Shown here: piece after piece, positions 45,441 to 59,224 of the stretch
How the letters are laid out: each line of letters opens with the position of its first letter
Numbering within the stretch: the first letter of the stretch is position 1
Assembly: GCA_035048485.1 (NCBI GenBank)
Contig: CM068580.1
Location: forward strand, 41,219,585 to 41,283,584
Direction: 5' to 3'
Length of the DNA: 64,000 nucleotides
Source of the DNA: Pteria penguin
Lineage: Eukaryota > Mollusca > Bivalvia > Pterioida > Pteriidae
Translations under genes and position numbers: made by a program
Notes under the pieces: generated by a model
What the model was told of the DNA's origin: nothing
The model's input: only the letters and a program-made list of their open reading frames with translations
The model's database searches: none

Positions 45441-47827
45441 TATAGTTGTTTGTCGTTCGAAGTACATTTCCCTCTGTTTAGCCAAACTAATATACATGTC
45501 AAATATCAAATTTTTCTTTTAGAGTGGTGGACTTTATTATGATCCTCAACAGTTTTGTTTAATCAAATCTTAAAATGATAGTAGAAAATATTGTTTACAT
45601 TTGTTAATAATGTGCTTCGTTCGAATCAGAGTGTGATTCTCGTGAACGACGTTTTATATGAAATAGTCAAATACTAATTCAAAGTTCAAGGTAGATATCG
45701 GGACGTAAAAGATTCCTCACTGCTTTGGGAGAGGGGAATTAGCTTCATAGAACAAAATTCTCTGCAAGGCATCAGACAGACGCCATTACCATATACAGAA
45801 ATAGACTTGCCACGACAAATCAAGAAAAAAAAACCCCCCAAATTAACAAAATACATCTCGTCATGTACTTGGAGCAATGTAGGTCAATATTACGAAAGGT
45901 TGGTTGAAGGATTCAGCACATGTCGCCATGGGAAACTGATGTCAAACATCTACAATGACTGTATATTAACAAGACCTTTTTCAGAAGACGTCTTCTTTGT
46001 ATGTTTTGGGATGCAACCGATCAGATCAATAAAACATACAATTCACCGCTTTTTGCTGGTAAACATAATGGTATAAGCTTATTGTATATGCAAGTGGCGT
46101 CATGATACACGACTTAATTTAATACATTTATGTTATTACTAAATGAATTATTCTATTCCTGTGTAAGTTGATCAAGCTTCAGTATAAAAGTGCATATGTC
46201 TGTCAAAGTAGAGGTTAATGGGATTAAAAATAAATTCAATGGAGTACAATTTATGACGATGTTTGTTTACCATAAAATTCTCAACTGAACTATAGTAATG
46301 GAGTTTTGTTTGGTCACTTGTCACATATTCGACTTCTCCGTTGTAACGGTAATTTGAATCTAATTAAAACGTTGTATGAATGGTTGCTTAATTTTTATAT
46401 CAAATTTGTTCAAGACTGGTCTAATGCAATTCATGTCCTTGGAGTTTTCTGTAAAAGGGGTGCATAGAATGCCAAACTAAATGCGTGAGTAATCTAGAAC
46501 AATGTGATTTCGTTAAAATCTTTTTTGATGTCTTTTAAGATTTAATTTTCACAACACAAATAATCAACTCATTTTGTGCATTAAATATTTATGCTTATAT
46601 TACGTAAATAAATATTAAAGGAAATTTTAATACTGCGAACTTAATTGTCAGATTTCCCTTAAGTTTCCAAGATCAAAAGAGGAGGAGGAAAAGATTATAT
46701 GAAACATTGACATAATTTATAAAGTGTTGATGTTTTCAGTCAGATCATCATAGAAATGGGTCAAGGATTGAGAAATGTTGTTTCTCCTTTGAAAATCATT
46801 GTCCAGATTGATCCTTCAGCATTAAATCCTGAATGCATTTGAGTGAAATTCCGAAATAATTTTTATGAGTTTTACTATCATGTTTACGTAATATGCTAGC
46901 TTACGAATAATGTTTTGAATTATTTAACGAGACTGAGAGTACCTCTGAAATTCCTCTCACAGTACGTTCAAAAGATGGTCATGCCATACTTTTTACCCAG
47001 AGGTCAACAGAAGGATAGATGGTTACGCTCATTTATGGTGACATGTTACATCTGGAAAGTGTTAACACTGTCGTAGATGAGAATTTATTCCTACGTAAAT
47101 ATCCAGCACAGCAAATCTACCATGACACTAATTACTTAATCTTGAGGAGTGAAATGCGTAATAATATACTCAGATTAACAAATATTTTATTCTTTTTGGA
47201 GCGTATGTGACACTTCTTATGTGTTATGAAGATAATTTCTACAATAAATTGCAATGAGAAAATTTTGGTCTTAAGAAATATTTCATAAGAACGACACATT
47301 GAAACATAAAGATAACTGTATGAAAATATATCATTTGTCGTGTAACCTGCAAAAGCAATATCACATTAAGGGATTACTTTTTTCTGCATCCGTCTGCCTG
47401 TCTATCTGGTAAAAATTCCGTTCAAAACATTCATACCAGGCGACATACATGTTCTATCGAAAACTCGGGTTCTGTTTGTAATATTATCTATTTTAAGACT
47501 TTGTTCCTACATTTTCGATTGTAAGGATCTCTATAAAGACAGTCATAAATGGTAGTACGGCACATTCTGTGCAATAAAATTAATATTGGTGTATATGTTT
47601 TAACATTTATTAATATTTCTTTATATAGCTGCTATATTTAAAACACGATCCCTTATCATTAATACTGCTTTATGTAATATATTTTAAATTGAAATATATA
47701 TGTATTTCACCGAGTGACGTGTGAAAGTCTTAAAAGTTTGCTTGGTATACAGTGATTTTTCGTATGAAAAACTTTGACATTCAACAGAATTACATACCTT
47801 GAATGGGATAATTTGACTTGGTGTTCT

Positions 47828-47973
<146 letters not shown>

Positions 47974-47984
47974 CTTCCTGGACT

Positions 47985-48090
47985 GTAGCGACAGATGCTG
48001 CATGCATACAAGGGAAGGTTACTCCTTCCGGGAACCTGGTCTCACCTCAGTTTAAACTGGGGTTCGCATTTGTCTGATTATGACACTATA
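47985..48090 (+). mobile_element. PLE-tail fragment next to a microsatellite
   Basis: Contains ggttactccttccgggaacc, tggtctcacctcag and catttgtctgattatgacac, as in the PLE tail at 9905-10000. It starts within about 15 bp of the (TA)n tract. Confidence 0.5.
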
Positions 48091-48296
48091 CTTGTTTTGT
48101 TAGCGAAATAGCGATGATATTACCTTATGATACTATGTCGCTTACATTTTGCTCTCTTTTCCTTTTTTGTCAGTATTTGTAGGGGTATCCGTTAGCTCGG
48201 TAGTAAACCTATTTGAATAAAATATCGAAATACCAACAGTCAACAACAACGATATCTATAGGAGATAAAACTCACAGGCCCATAGCAGCATTTAGT

Positions 48297-48350
48297 ATGG
48301 GATTAATTGCTAGGGAAGAGTAAGCACCCCTGTTGTCAAATTATATCTGC
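48297..48350 (-). mobile_element. PLE-tail relic
   Basis: The gggattaattgctaggga and gagtaagcacccctgttg blocks match the tail at 19047-19110 loosely. Confidence 0.35.
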
Positions 48351-48580
48351 CGTAAAGCCTTAACAATATTAATCATATATTAAATCATTTGTAATGAGTC
48401 GTTATCATAATTAATACAAATAACGTCAAAAAACACAAATATAACAGAAAGAAAACAAAACAATTCAAACGATCAGAAAATACTAAATTAAACGAAGATG
48501 TTATCACATAATGAATAAAATACTAATATAAGTTACAAGCTTAAGGTGCCAACAATACAGAACAAATTAGGGGTCAGGAC

Positions 48581-50337
48581 CGAGTTTTACTAAAGGTCGT
48601 AAGCCCAAACGTAGACGTAAACGTAATTTACGAGTATTTTGCGTTTTACTAAACATCGTAACTTGCAATTATGCGTAGATTTACGTGTAAACTTACGTGT
48701 GCCTAGTAGCACACGTGGAAGTGCAATGGAGGCTGTTTTATTGTTAATTCAGAACAGAAATGAAGGTGTCTTAATGCAAAATACGAAAGTAACTGGTGTC
48801 ACGTGACTATGGCACTAACAACAATGTACCACATTGGACATTCACGGACCCCTGAAATTCAGAGGTGAGACCAGGTGCCCGGGAGGAGTGAGCGTCCCCT
48901 GTTTGGCTAGCCACACCCGCCGCGAATGTCCTTACACACAGACGAAACAATAATAATTCAACACTATATATAAATGAATGTGAACAAACACTGTATAGAA
49001 AGTGTCAAAGCCACATAACGTCAGGAAAAAGGTATAATAACACTTAAGTCAAACCCTCCGCGGGGAACTTTTTCACGAGCTCCACACTGCAAAGGGAATA
49101 AGTGTGACATTCATGCAAAATACGAAAGTAACTGGTGTCACGTGACTATGGCACTAACAACAATGTACCACAGTGGACATTCACGGACCCCTGAAATTCA
49201 GAGGTGAGACCAGGGCGTTTTAAGAACAAAGGGCGTTTTTCGAGACAGGGGGTCGTCATTAGACACACAAGACAACAAACCACATAAGAGAGTGATAAGA
49301 GATCATTTTAAAAGAAAACCCTTAGAGTGACATCACGTCACGGCCAAACTTGTATAGTTAATGACGTCGGCATGACGCTGTGAGTGACGTCAATCAAAGA
49401 ACTTATCCAGAGAGTAAAATTATGACGTCGTCAATGTTTAATAGTGAGTCTATGGGAAACTTGGCGAAGTCACGTCAAAATTTAACATGGAAATCGCCCT
49501 ATCTAAAATTGATTTTTTTCTATAAAATATGAACGCTTCTTCATACAAACATATGGCATACACCAAAAGTTATGACTAAACAAGATCTATCGAATGGTTT
49601 TGCCTTTTTGAAATTATTCTGAAGATGAATAACTGAAAATCCAGATTTTCCCGTTTCCAGAGTGAGTGGCGCGGACAGTAGATAAAATGACATCACTGTT
49701 CGATCTTGAGAAGCTAGCTGAAAAGGCATTATGAGAGAAATCACGCGCTTTCTGTCAATAATCATTTCACAAATCAGCACTGTTTTACCTCTAAAACTCC
49801 ACATCTAGTCGGAAATTTTTTCTTGTATCAAGAAAATATAAATTCGAAAAGTTAGACAGCTATAACGTTTGCACCATAAGAGATAAAACCATCATATTTT
49901 GCATTCATACTAAACTGATGAAACCCTTTCAAATAAAACCAAATTTAATGACCTTGTGACCTTGGCATTTATACTAAAATAGCTGTTTTCGACTTTGACG
50001 GGGCATTCGTGGAATTCATCTGCCAACATCCCAATTTCTTCCGTTACATTTCCAGTTTGGCTTTCTTGTTTTCTCCATTTTGTTTTCCTTGTTAACAGAC
50101 GACTATAAATTCAAAAGTGAATGTAAATAATACGCAATATTGATTTCCCATGGCTAAGAAATTTTCCGTCTTCCTGTTAAAAAAAATCCAGTCGTAGCTT
50201 ACGACTGTCATTACGTCTAAGTACATTTACGAGTGGACTTACATCTTTTAGTAAAACGCAACTTACGCACACGTAGTTATAGTCGTAAAGTCTACGTCTA
50301 CGTTTACGTCTAAGTCTACGACTTTTAGTAAAACTCG
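48581..50337. mobile_element. Foldback-like element with long, internally repetitive inverted ends
   Basis: Left end CGAGTTTTACTAAAGGTCGT, right end the complement of CGAGTTTTACTAAAAGTCGT. Each terminal region of about 100-150 bp is made of short acgta-type motifs (cgtagacgtaaacgta) and holds a second copy of gcgttttactaaa. The interior includes a 102-bp direct repeat (48774-48875 and 49113-49214), PLE-tail-like sequence (48866-48920) and non-coding DNA. I could not find a clear target-site duplication. Terminal structure resembles foldback or MITE-type DNA transposons. Confidence 0.7.
48774..49214. repeat. 102-bp direct repeat, offset 339 bp
   Basis: 48774-48875 and 49113-49214 are identical except for one base (acattgg versus acagtgg). 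Both run from atgcaaaatacgaaagtaac to ggtgagaccagg. A diverged inverted copy is at 4560-4630. Confidence 0.9.
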
Positions 50338-50624
50338 CTCCAGGAGCTTGGACGAGAAAGCATACTCAGCCGGCAGGTTTGAGGGAGTCAGCTATATCCG
50401 GTCAGCATTGACAGTACTTAAACGTTCACAAAGTCTAAGAACAGTGTGATATTACAAACTCACAGTACAAACGTTCTAATGAAAATTACAATATAATAAA
50501 GAAGATACTTGTCAGATAGTGGATTCTGAAGTAACAAGTTCTAAAGGGACCGTAGAATTTACAAAATATTATTTTCAGACGTGATTTTTATGTTATCGGA
50601 ATCAAAGATTCAGGTATCTAGTTT

Positions 50625-51075
50625 TTGGCCTGTCTGTCTGTTCGTCCCTTTGTCTATCACAAAAATAAAAACTACAACATTCCACATAACTTTTCAACTG
50701 TGAGAAATTGGGATTTCATATTTCACATGCCTATAAATTATGGCAAGAACTTTCCGTTGATACAATATCTTTTACATCGTGACCTTGATCGTAACCTTTG
50801 ACCTACATTTAAAAAATTAACATTGGTATAACTTTTTCTCGTTCCTTGTGACCAGATGTTTACGTCAGTAAAAAAAAATTGACCTCGTGACCTTTGACCT
50901 ATATTTAAAAAACTTCAACAATAGTTACAACTTTTGAATCGTTAGAGCTAGGGCTTTCCTATTTCACATGCATATTCCCATGGGGTGTGTAATCAAGATT
51001 AAGGACATTGCAAATATTGCCTCATTTGGACTTCGTTGCCGTCGGAGGCATTCATGTTTCACAAGCACATCTTGT
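50625..51075 (+). repeat. Interspersed repeat ending in a catcttgt-type tail
   Basis: Begins with gtctgtctgttcgtcccttt, has two units of about 150-200 bp (cgtgaccttgatcgtaacct and cgtgacctttgacctatatt, both followed by ttaaaaaa-tt and ataact/acaactttt), and ends ggaggcattcatgtttcaca then agcacatcttgtt. I recognise the end as frequent in bivalve DNA. It encodes nothing visible. Confidence 0.5.
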
Positions 51076-51079
51076 TGAA

Positions 51080-52263
51080 ATTATATTTCTTTGCACTAAG
51101 AAGTCGGCCTGTATATGAAAGATTCTATACCATACTAGCGTGTAAGTGTCTTGTCAGATGTTACACACTCCTTTATGTATATAATAAAATTATATACATT
51201 AAATTAATGTTAGAGTCATCAGATTTGTCATAAAAACATAGCAGTAAATTTGACAATGTAAAAGGCTGGTAAAAAATTGAATTGAACATGGTGAATTTCA
51301 TAAACATATAGTACAGGGCCATTGTCTTTTGCAACGTAGGCTGCTTTGTTGTTACTATCCAAAATCAATAAAGCGTGTCATAAATATTGTTATGTAGTAC
51401 ATGCGTTATCTTTATTTTTAATACTAAATGGTGTAATTGATGCAATTTTACCTTAAGAATTCAGAATTGTTTCCTTCTATATCTGACAAATGTTTGTGTG
51501 GAATGCCACATTTATATAATATACTGTAGTTTCAACAACTTCAGAGGTATAGCTAAACACGCTGACTTTCAATGTCATAAAATCATAGAACTTATATAGT
51601 CAACTATTACATAGCAGATAACATATACATGTATCTTACATTCCTCTATGTTTACGTCTGACAAACGGTAAGCTATTTAGAGGCACCATCCTATGCCATT
51701 TTTACGTATCAAACCATCTTTTCAAAGTAATTCTTCACACAATAAAGTTTCTTATTACATTACGTATATACTTACATTTCCATCTAATTATCGGTGTTTT
51801 ATCCGTATGTATAGAAGAAATAATTAAATCTATGTCTTCGATTTTAAAACGATAATACTTTATTTTATTTATTATGTCAATATTTTCTTTGTACACATCA
51901 TTTTAATTTCTAGTTATCAATTTCATTTTGTTTAGATTTTGTTGACTTTACGCAAATATTATAACGAATGTTTAACCAATCGTTTATTTAATCTCCGGAG
52001 TAGCTATATACAGGAGAATAAAACACCTATCGATTACGGAAGTCACGTTGAGTGATCTCTCAAATACGTTGACCGTCTTCAAACATTCAGTCCCTTTTTG
52101 CACAAAATACCATGAACAGAAAATCATTTCCGTTACTATTAAATGTCAGTTCCTTTTGTACCCACATATCATTTTTTCAAAAAGTGGATTGCTGACATTA
52201 TCTATGAAAAAATGTGGAAGTAATTACAAACAGTGACAAATTAATATCGATTACTATTTCATT
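51080..52263. other. 5' flank of first exon B
   Basis: No repeat recognised. A tatataca sequence at about 52003-52010 lies about 255 bp upstream of the ATG at 52264 and could be a TATA-like element, which I cannot confirm. Confidence 0.4.
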
Positions 52264-52582
52264 ATGAATTTAAGTGATATTCATGCTGATGCAGTCGACA
52301 AGTGTAAAGGTGGCATAAATTGCAGCTATATGGATAACATAAGTGATACTGTATCATATCCAGTTTTAAAACATTCTCTACATGTTAACGCTCTTCTGTG
52401 TATTGTTTATGTTTTTACTTTTGCCGTTGCCTTAACGGGAAACAGTCTGGTTATAGCCGTGGTTTACAGGGACCCTTGGATGAGAAATGTCACCAATTTC
52501 TTCGTGGTTAATCTAGCCGTGGCAGATATTTTAGTCACATTATTCTGCATGCCTATAACTCTTCTCGACAATGTATTTACAG
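52264..52582 (+). CDS. Neuropeptide-type GPCR, alternative first exon B (TM1-TM2)
   Basis: Encodes 106 residues plus one base. N-terminus with possible N-glycosylation at NLS (2-4), NCS (19-21) and NIS (25-27); TM1 about 41-65 with LTGNSLVIAVV; ICL1 RDPWMRNVTNFF; TM2 NLAVADILVTLFCMP. It ends ACAG followed by gtaaat at 52583, a strong donor in phase 1. With exon 2 and exon 3 the total is 1,227 coding bases, 408 residues, uninterrupted. It is nearer to exon 2 (2.6-kb intron) than exon A. The family, by its motifs (MRNVTNFF in ICL1, LAVAD in TM2), is the peptide receptor group that includes neuropeptide FF, SIFamide and related receptors; the ligand cannot be named from sequence. Confidence 0.88.
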
Positions 52583-53224
52583 GTAAATAACAATTTGTAA
52601 CCATGAAATATTTTTTTTTAAATATAAACTCAAAAACGTAACTGTAAGACTTAGACTGATACCAGCATTATGCTTTACTTCTTTTATCTAAAGTATTCAT
52701 CTCTTTACAAATGTAAAATAGTAGCAAATGTGTGCAGTTCATTTGAAACAAGTGTATTATGCAATATACAATGCATTAATGTTGTTTATAATATAAGACC
52801 GTTTTAGAAATCATTTCCCACAAATTGTAAGATAAGATTTGGTTTGCAGATATCTTTTGTTGGTAGTTGGTAGATCATAACATTTTAGAGAGAAAAAAAC
52901 CCCAAACAAACAAACAAAAACGAACCTAAAAACATACATCTGAGAACTAAGGCATATATAATTCAGTCAATATATACGCACTAATTAGAGAAGAAAATTC
53001 TAATTTGTTATTCTAGTTGCGAAAACTGATATGGGTTTCCTAACTTTCAGTGAGTACTGGTCATAAAATCATTCAATTGCGTTCACGTACTCTCAATTTT
53101 GAAATCTTGTTAATGACTTTATAAATAACAACAGAATTCTGAGTATAAATGCATATAAAATGTACAATATGGAGTGTATTCAATCTTTTTTTCGGGTAAT
53201 GAATTTTAGCAGTGAACATTGTAT

Positions 53225-54065
53225 AAAAATTTAAGAAAATATAAACGTGATGATTTAGTGTACTATACTGGCAACTTATGTGTCTTCAGTGATGCTCTAT
53301 GTGGAAAAGGTGGAAATCCAGAATATAAATACACATGCATTTAAAAAGGAAACTCATTCCAAATTGACCAAAATGTATTTGTGAAATACGAATGCCACCG
53401 GTGGCAACTTTGTACGTATAAGCTGTTATACTAAAACAAAGCCAAACTCCAAGATCAAGGTCATGAGATCAAAACTGAGGTACCGACGGAAAAGTCTTGT
53501 CACAAGGAATACACAAGTGAATTATGAAAGCCAAATAATCTACCATTAACCTCCCGCCTTTGTTAAAAGTTTTGAAATGTGGGTCACGATGAAGGTCACG
53601 AGATCAAAAATTATTTTACCGACGGAAAGTCTTGTCAAAACGAAAACACATGTGAAATATGAAAGCCCCGTCACTTACCATTCAAAAGATATATCCGATG
53701 TTGAAGTGTTTGAAATGTTTTTCAAAGGTTACGGTCAAGGTATGACGTCAAAACTTATTGTACCGACGGAAACAAAGAATATGTATGTGAAATATGAAAG
53801 CCCTACCTCTGACGATTCACAAGTTATAATCAATATTAAGGGTTTTTTTTCCACAGACAAACACACAGACCAAAAATAGATGTAACCGAATGTTTGACTC
53901 CGATTGAGAAAAAAGTTTTTCGAAAGAACTAGTTTAAGGACAGAGATATACGTATAACGAAGATGATACTTAGTCTTTGTGTTTAGAGTTTTGGCCAGTT
54001 TAGAAGGACAGAAAACTGGGTTTGTTATTTCTCTGGGGGATAAATAATCCACCAGCAGCAGTATC
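53225..54065 (-). mobile_element. Composite: retrozyme-like ends around a tandem repeat of about 140 bp
   Basis: 53225-53350 retains the hammerhead-repeat side with a ruined ribozyme (53258-53297: CUGAAGA kept, GAAA lost). 53880-54062 resembles the other half of the unit (aaggacagaga, gatgatacttag, ccaccagcagcagt). Between them, 53440-53870 holds three units marked by taccgacgga at 53481, 53617 and 53761 (spacing 136 and 144 bp) with caaggtcatgagatcaaaac and tgtgaaatatgaaagcc. The tandem repeat is a type I recognise from bivalves. Lies in the receptor's first intron. Frames here are repeat-derived. Confidence 0.45.
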
Positions 54066-55195
54066 GACTTATTGGTGATAATACATTTTAGAAAATATTT
54101 ACATATACAACAAATTCATGACAGCGATAGCCAAAGCCTCATCCAAAATGTCAAAGGATACATGTAGTTAGAAGGTAGCGACAAAAATTTAAATAATAAG
54201 AATTAAGAATACTATAGACATCAATGGATCAACAATCAACTTACCCTGATCGGAAAAATTTGCTGTATCTATGGTACAATGGAATATTTCATTGGAAGAA
54301 AATATAATACGTTATATAAGATGTGCAATACACATTTATCATTGTGAAATACTCATCAGGTATTAGCACATTCGTATCAATTCGAAAATCTCTTTTCAAG
54401 ACTGCAGGCTTCGAAGTTTTCTTACATCCCAACTGTCTTTTAGTTCTATGTATAGAGTACTGCCTACCGTCTACTTAAATTTGAGGACTACCTACCTTTG
54501 AAATAATGTACTAAATGATGATTATAATAAATAATAAGAAACACTGTTGCTTTATCTGGTACATACAGAGAGAAATAATTTAAATAAATCATGAGCGTAT
54601 GTAACCCAGCGTTATCAGTAGTTTAAATATCAAATAGAACTATCAAACTATTCAAAGATAGTTAAGAATTTTTAAATCCTAAACCTTAACAATACATACA
54701 TTTGAAATTTAAAGGTATATTTATTTAAGATTAAGAGCGCTTCATTCTTCTTCTGCAATAACAGACTTTTCTTTTATGTGCAAAAATATTTTGTGAAATA
54801 AATGAGAATTTCTAATCGTGGAATTTGGTTAGAAACAAAATCTTTATTCAACAACATGTCTTAAAGGTCTCGATATGTATGCCTCAAAGCAAATAACACT
54901 CCGCTGCAACTCTCATTGAATAATTAAAAGAGCTTATATAATACAATGTTTATGCAAGCAGGATCGATATATTCAAATTTGTCCTTACAACAAAAGAAGA
55001 AAGTGAATGATTAATCACATCCGCTTTGAAGAGCCAAAGAAAGTAATCATCGCTCTTTTTCGACGAAATAGGGAGGGTATTATCATTCTAGTAAACAGAA
55101 AATCGGAATGTTTGACAATTAAAGCCAACACATGTGTCATTTGAATAAAAATAATCGAAAGAACTATTTGTATCTCATGTTGATTTATTTTTTAG

Positions 55196-55295
55196 GATGG
55201 CGCTTTGGGGCTTTTCTGTGTAAGACAACTCCATATATTCAACAGGTCTGTGTTTGTGCCTCGGTTACCACGTTGGCTGTAATTGCCATTGACAG
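55196..55295 (+). CDS. Neuropeptide-type GPCR, exon 2 (ECL1-TM3)
   Basis: Acceptor tttttttag at 55187-55195, donor gtaatt at 55296. Encodes GWRFGAFLCKTTPYIQQVC and then the rest of TM3, VCASVTTLAVIAID, ending AG in phase 2. The W-x-F-G motif of ECL1 and the cysteine of LCK (position 3.25, which disulphide-bonds to ECL2) are present. The first base pair GA completes the glycine begun by the G of either first exon, so it is compatible with both. The final AG plus the A of exon 3 makes the arginine of the DRY motif, an intron position shared by many class A peptide receptors. Too short to stand out as an open frame. Confidence 0.88.
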
Positions 55296-56024
55296 GTAAT
55301 TATTCATGCTTTATGATTCAATTCATATAATATACACCATACGATATTAACAAGAAAGATCAATAGCTTTTGTAAATGTGTGAAATTGAATGGAGTAGCC
55401 TAAGCAGACATAGTCTAGATTCTGGTAAGAATGGATCACAGAATAGAAATAGGTGCATGCAGGAACATACCCCTAACATGAATCAGAAAGTGTATATTTC
55501 CTCATCAGACTTTACTATATACCACTGAAACAAAAGAATCTCTATGATATGAAAGATATATAAACAGTATCAAAATCTCGTTTAACACTAGACCATTGTC
55601 ACATGTTACATACTTTAATAGGTCTTTTGCCTGACAAACTACTTTTTTGAGACATCATATGTCGGGCATATATTGAGAGAAAAGGTTACCACATTCTAGA
55701 TGTGAGAAATACACGTATTTCTCAGAAATTGGAGCATTACATTTGCACATTTTACCTTGTTTATTTTAAAAAATTTGATTCAAGTAAATAGCAGACATGC
55801 CCCCCCCCCCTTCCGATAAAAAAAATAAAATAAAATAAACTATTGTGAGAATGGTAAGTATATATGAATTGAAAAAAAATACTATAAAACATACTGATAA
55901 ATATCAATCAATGATATCTAAAAAACCAGAGGTTAAGTAGGGTGCTGCGTGGAACATCAAATCATACCCAGTGTGGTGCTTTAGAAATGTCGGACGAAAA
56001 CACTTAAATCTGGTTATTGTCTGG

Positions 56025-56215
56025 TGTTACAGCAACCGCCTGATGCATTGCATAGAAATATATATCTATAAAAGGGTCCTACCAAGTGCCATAGTTAATC
56101 TATTTCACAACGGGGACTGTTACAGAGAACCTTAGTGATAACGCTCTCATCTCAAAGACAAGTTACCGATCGCGATGACCTGTGTGTTGAGCTCGAAACG
56201 GCAAGCTGGTGTCCC
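56025..56215 (-). mobile_element. Possible SINE relic
   Basis: Shares ccgcctgatgcattgcata with the body block of the SINE-like element at 36365-36545. The tRNA-related part is barely recognisable. Confidence 0.3.
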
Positions 56216-59002
56216 AATGTCAAATACCTTGTGCGCTCACTAAGTATTAAATTATAGAAGTCACGAATACATTTATGATCAAAGATGTAGCAAGAGCAAG
56301 TATAGAGTTCACTATTGAATTTAAGACACTATACATCTGTTTAAAAACATTCAATGAAATCAAGACAGACAATAATCACAATATGGAGATACAGATTGAA
56401 GGGTATATAGCAAATGAAAATATAAATAGTGCATTTTTATAAAACACTTGTAGGAACGATCTGTGTATTTGTATGCATAACAAATTCAACAATAGATAAC
56501 AATACTTATTCTTTCTTTTGTCTTGCTGGATTCCGAGGGACAACGAATTTATCATATCATACTGGCTGCAACAATGAGATAACAATTTTACTTGTACTTT
56601 ACATTTAGATTTAGGGTCAAACAAGAATGACATCTTTTCAAACAAGGGAAGCTCACATTTAAGCAAGATCTTTGATATGACCGTTACGTGTACATTTACT
56701 GTCCTTGTTATATAAATTTCTACAAAGTAGTTTGCATCTTTCTAGGAATGTAACCTATACCATGTTAAATACAGTGAAAGGTAAAGAAACTATTTATAGA
56801 CTATATCTGAATTTTACTGCATGTACACGTGTCCCAGAGGTTTATCTAGGAAAAATTGAAAGTCACCACGTTGTTATATCCTACTGCAAAAACAAATATG
56901 TTACGAACTGCATATGACCTCAAACTGATTTTATGTATAAAAATGAAGTTCTTAATGTTTATTTATGCCTATTTTGTTAATTACTGGTGTGTTACGGCCC
57001 CTCCCCCAATTCCCGAAACTGTGACTTTTCATAAAACTCTTTTATTGCCGACTGCTGTACTAGAACAATAACTTGTAATTGACAGATCACTCTACCATCA
57101 ATATATGGTATGTGAACAAGTCATCCGCATTGTAATACTTTATTGAGCGCAAGGAACGGATTGAGCCGATTACTTTTCTATAAAACATTAGGGGAAAATA
57201 TCAATTCATGTGCAAAATCTGTCTGTTCATATGTTGACTAGCGAAAATGTATGGATGACGTTAGTCGATCAGTTATTGATTTCACATAAACATTTTCTAT
57301 TTAATTCAGAAATGATAATGTCATGTTCAGGCCCAGTATTCATGAGATTAATACGACAACGTATTTTATATTGTTCGAAACCTTATCTAAAGCCCAATTA
57401 GTAACAACATGGTATTCATTCACATGATCCATTTGCTAAATCCCGCCTAACAGCGTGTATCATGAGTTATTTTCGGGCTACACAGTTTTAAAAACGATTC
57501 TTTTCCATGATCTTATCAAAACTAGTGTATTGTCATTTATATAATGGTATGAAGAAATATTAATTACCATGCATTTGGATATTTGTTCATTAGAGTTTTT
57601 TTTTTTCAACTGAAATGTATCAAATTTTTGAAGCTCATCTTATAGTTGGTTAAAACCAGTGAAAACTTTAACAGTAGGATTTATAGAAAAATGATTGGGT
57701 TAAAAATGGGTACCGATAAGAAGATTAGATTTTATATTGCTATGAGAAAAAACTTATGGCCGAACGAAATCGAAACAGTGAGACCTTATTCATATTATTA
57801 ATGGTACTTCACTGTATATACCAATAGACAAACCCAACTTTGAAAACCATGTAAGCACTCCAACTGATTAAAGTCAAATACAAGGTACCGAAATATGAAA
57901 GCTGGTAAAACAATGCAGCAACTCTATTTTTAGACAAAACATAAGAATCAAGGATATTAAATTCATACATACTAAATGATGATACCATCTACCAGGAATC
58001 GGACGAAGTCATATAATTTTATCTGGTCTTAAGCAAAAGCAAAAAACAAAAAAAAAAAAAAAAAAAATCTATTATTCAAAAATACTGTACCATATGACCC
58101 TCAATTAAAAAAAAAAACAAAACAAAACAAACAAACAAAAAATAATAACCGTAAAAAAAATAATAATCATAATAATAACCCCCTCCACCCCCTCCCAAAC
58201 TACAAACCCAAACAAAAACACTTGTCTTGTATTGAACCACCATTTGGCTCAAAACCCACATTTTCATGAGCGCTGCATTCTAAATACAGTAGCTTGGAGT
58301 CCATGATGGAGAAGGATAATGATATCCGTCCTCTTTGGGTTTTACACAAAACTCCATTCGGCTGAACTACTCAGGTTGCTCCTAGAGAAAAAGATTATGG
58401 ATACTTTTTTGTTGAAGCGGCATATATTTGACCTTTTTTTTTCTTAATATTTTATATTCCCATCCACCATATGTCTTTGAATTTGTGAATACGCTTGATG
58501 GTCAGTGCAAACGGACTAATGATTGATTTAACGTAAGCTGTTAAGATTCTTATTATGTATTTTCCATCTCCTTTTTCTTTATTGTTTTGGTTGAAGGTTT
58601 AATTCTGCTGTGATGAAATGAAATCTCTGGCTCCCTTTTAAGGCATTGAAATCATGCAGGCAAGGCTCATCAGAATCAAACCGATTTCTTTACATTGTAA
58701 AACGACACAATAAAAGAAACTGTTGCTCAGAAATAGTGGCTAAGTTTCAATGTGCTTCACGAATAAACATTTTAGTTATCTAAAGATAATTTATTATGAA
58801 CACTTGATGCATCCATGTAGCTAAAACATCAGAATAAGACGTGGACTAATACCGTAACGGAAGTATACTAGCGGAAAAAAAGAAACTGTAGTTTAGTAAT
58901 ATCATTTGTAGATTCATATACAGAATATTATGTTACAGTATGTGTATAACATAATTTCTTTTAATTCAAATATCAAAATCACGAATTATGTCCTTTATGG
59001 TT

Positions 59003-59003
<1 letters not shown>

Positions 59004-59088
<85 letters not shown>

Positions 59089-59090
59089 CA
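59004..59090. repeat. Compound (CA)n(CGCA)n microsatellite
   Basis: About 24 CA dinucleotides followed by about nine CGCA tetranucleotides. The frame of histidine-threonine repeats through it is an artefact. Confidence 0.97.
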
Positions 59091-59224
59091 ATACAAACAA
59101 AATTCTCAAGATGCACAGATGTACTTTCGCCGCATTGAAGGAATCAAGTTATACTTCGGGAATGTTCCGCTATACACGCAATAAAGAACGATACAAAGCG
59201 TCCAACGTAGCAAAGAGGTTTGGA

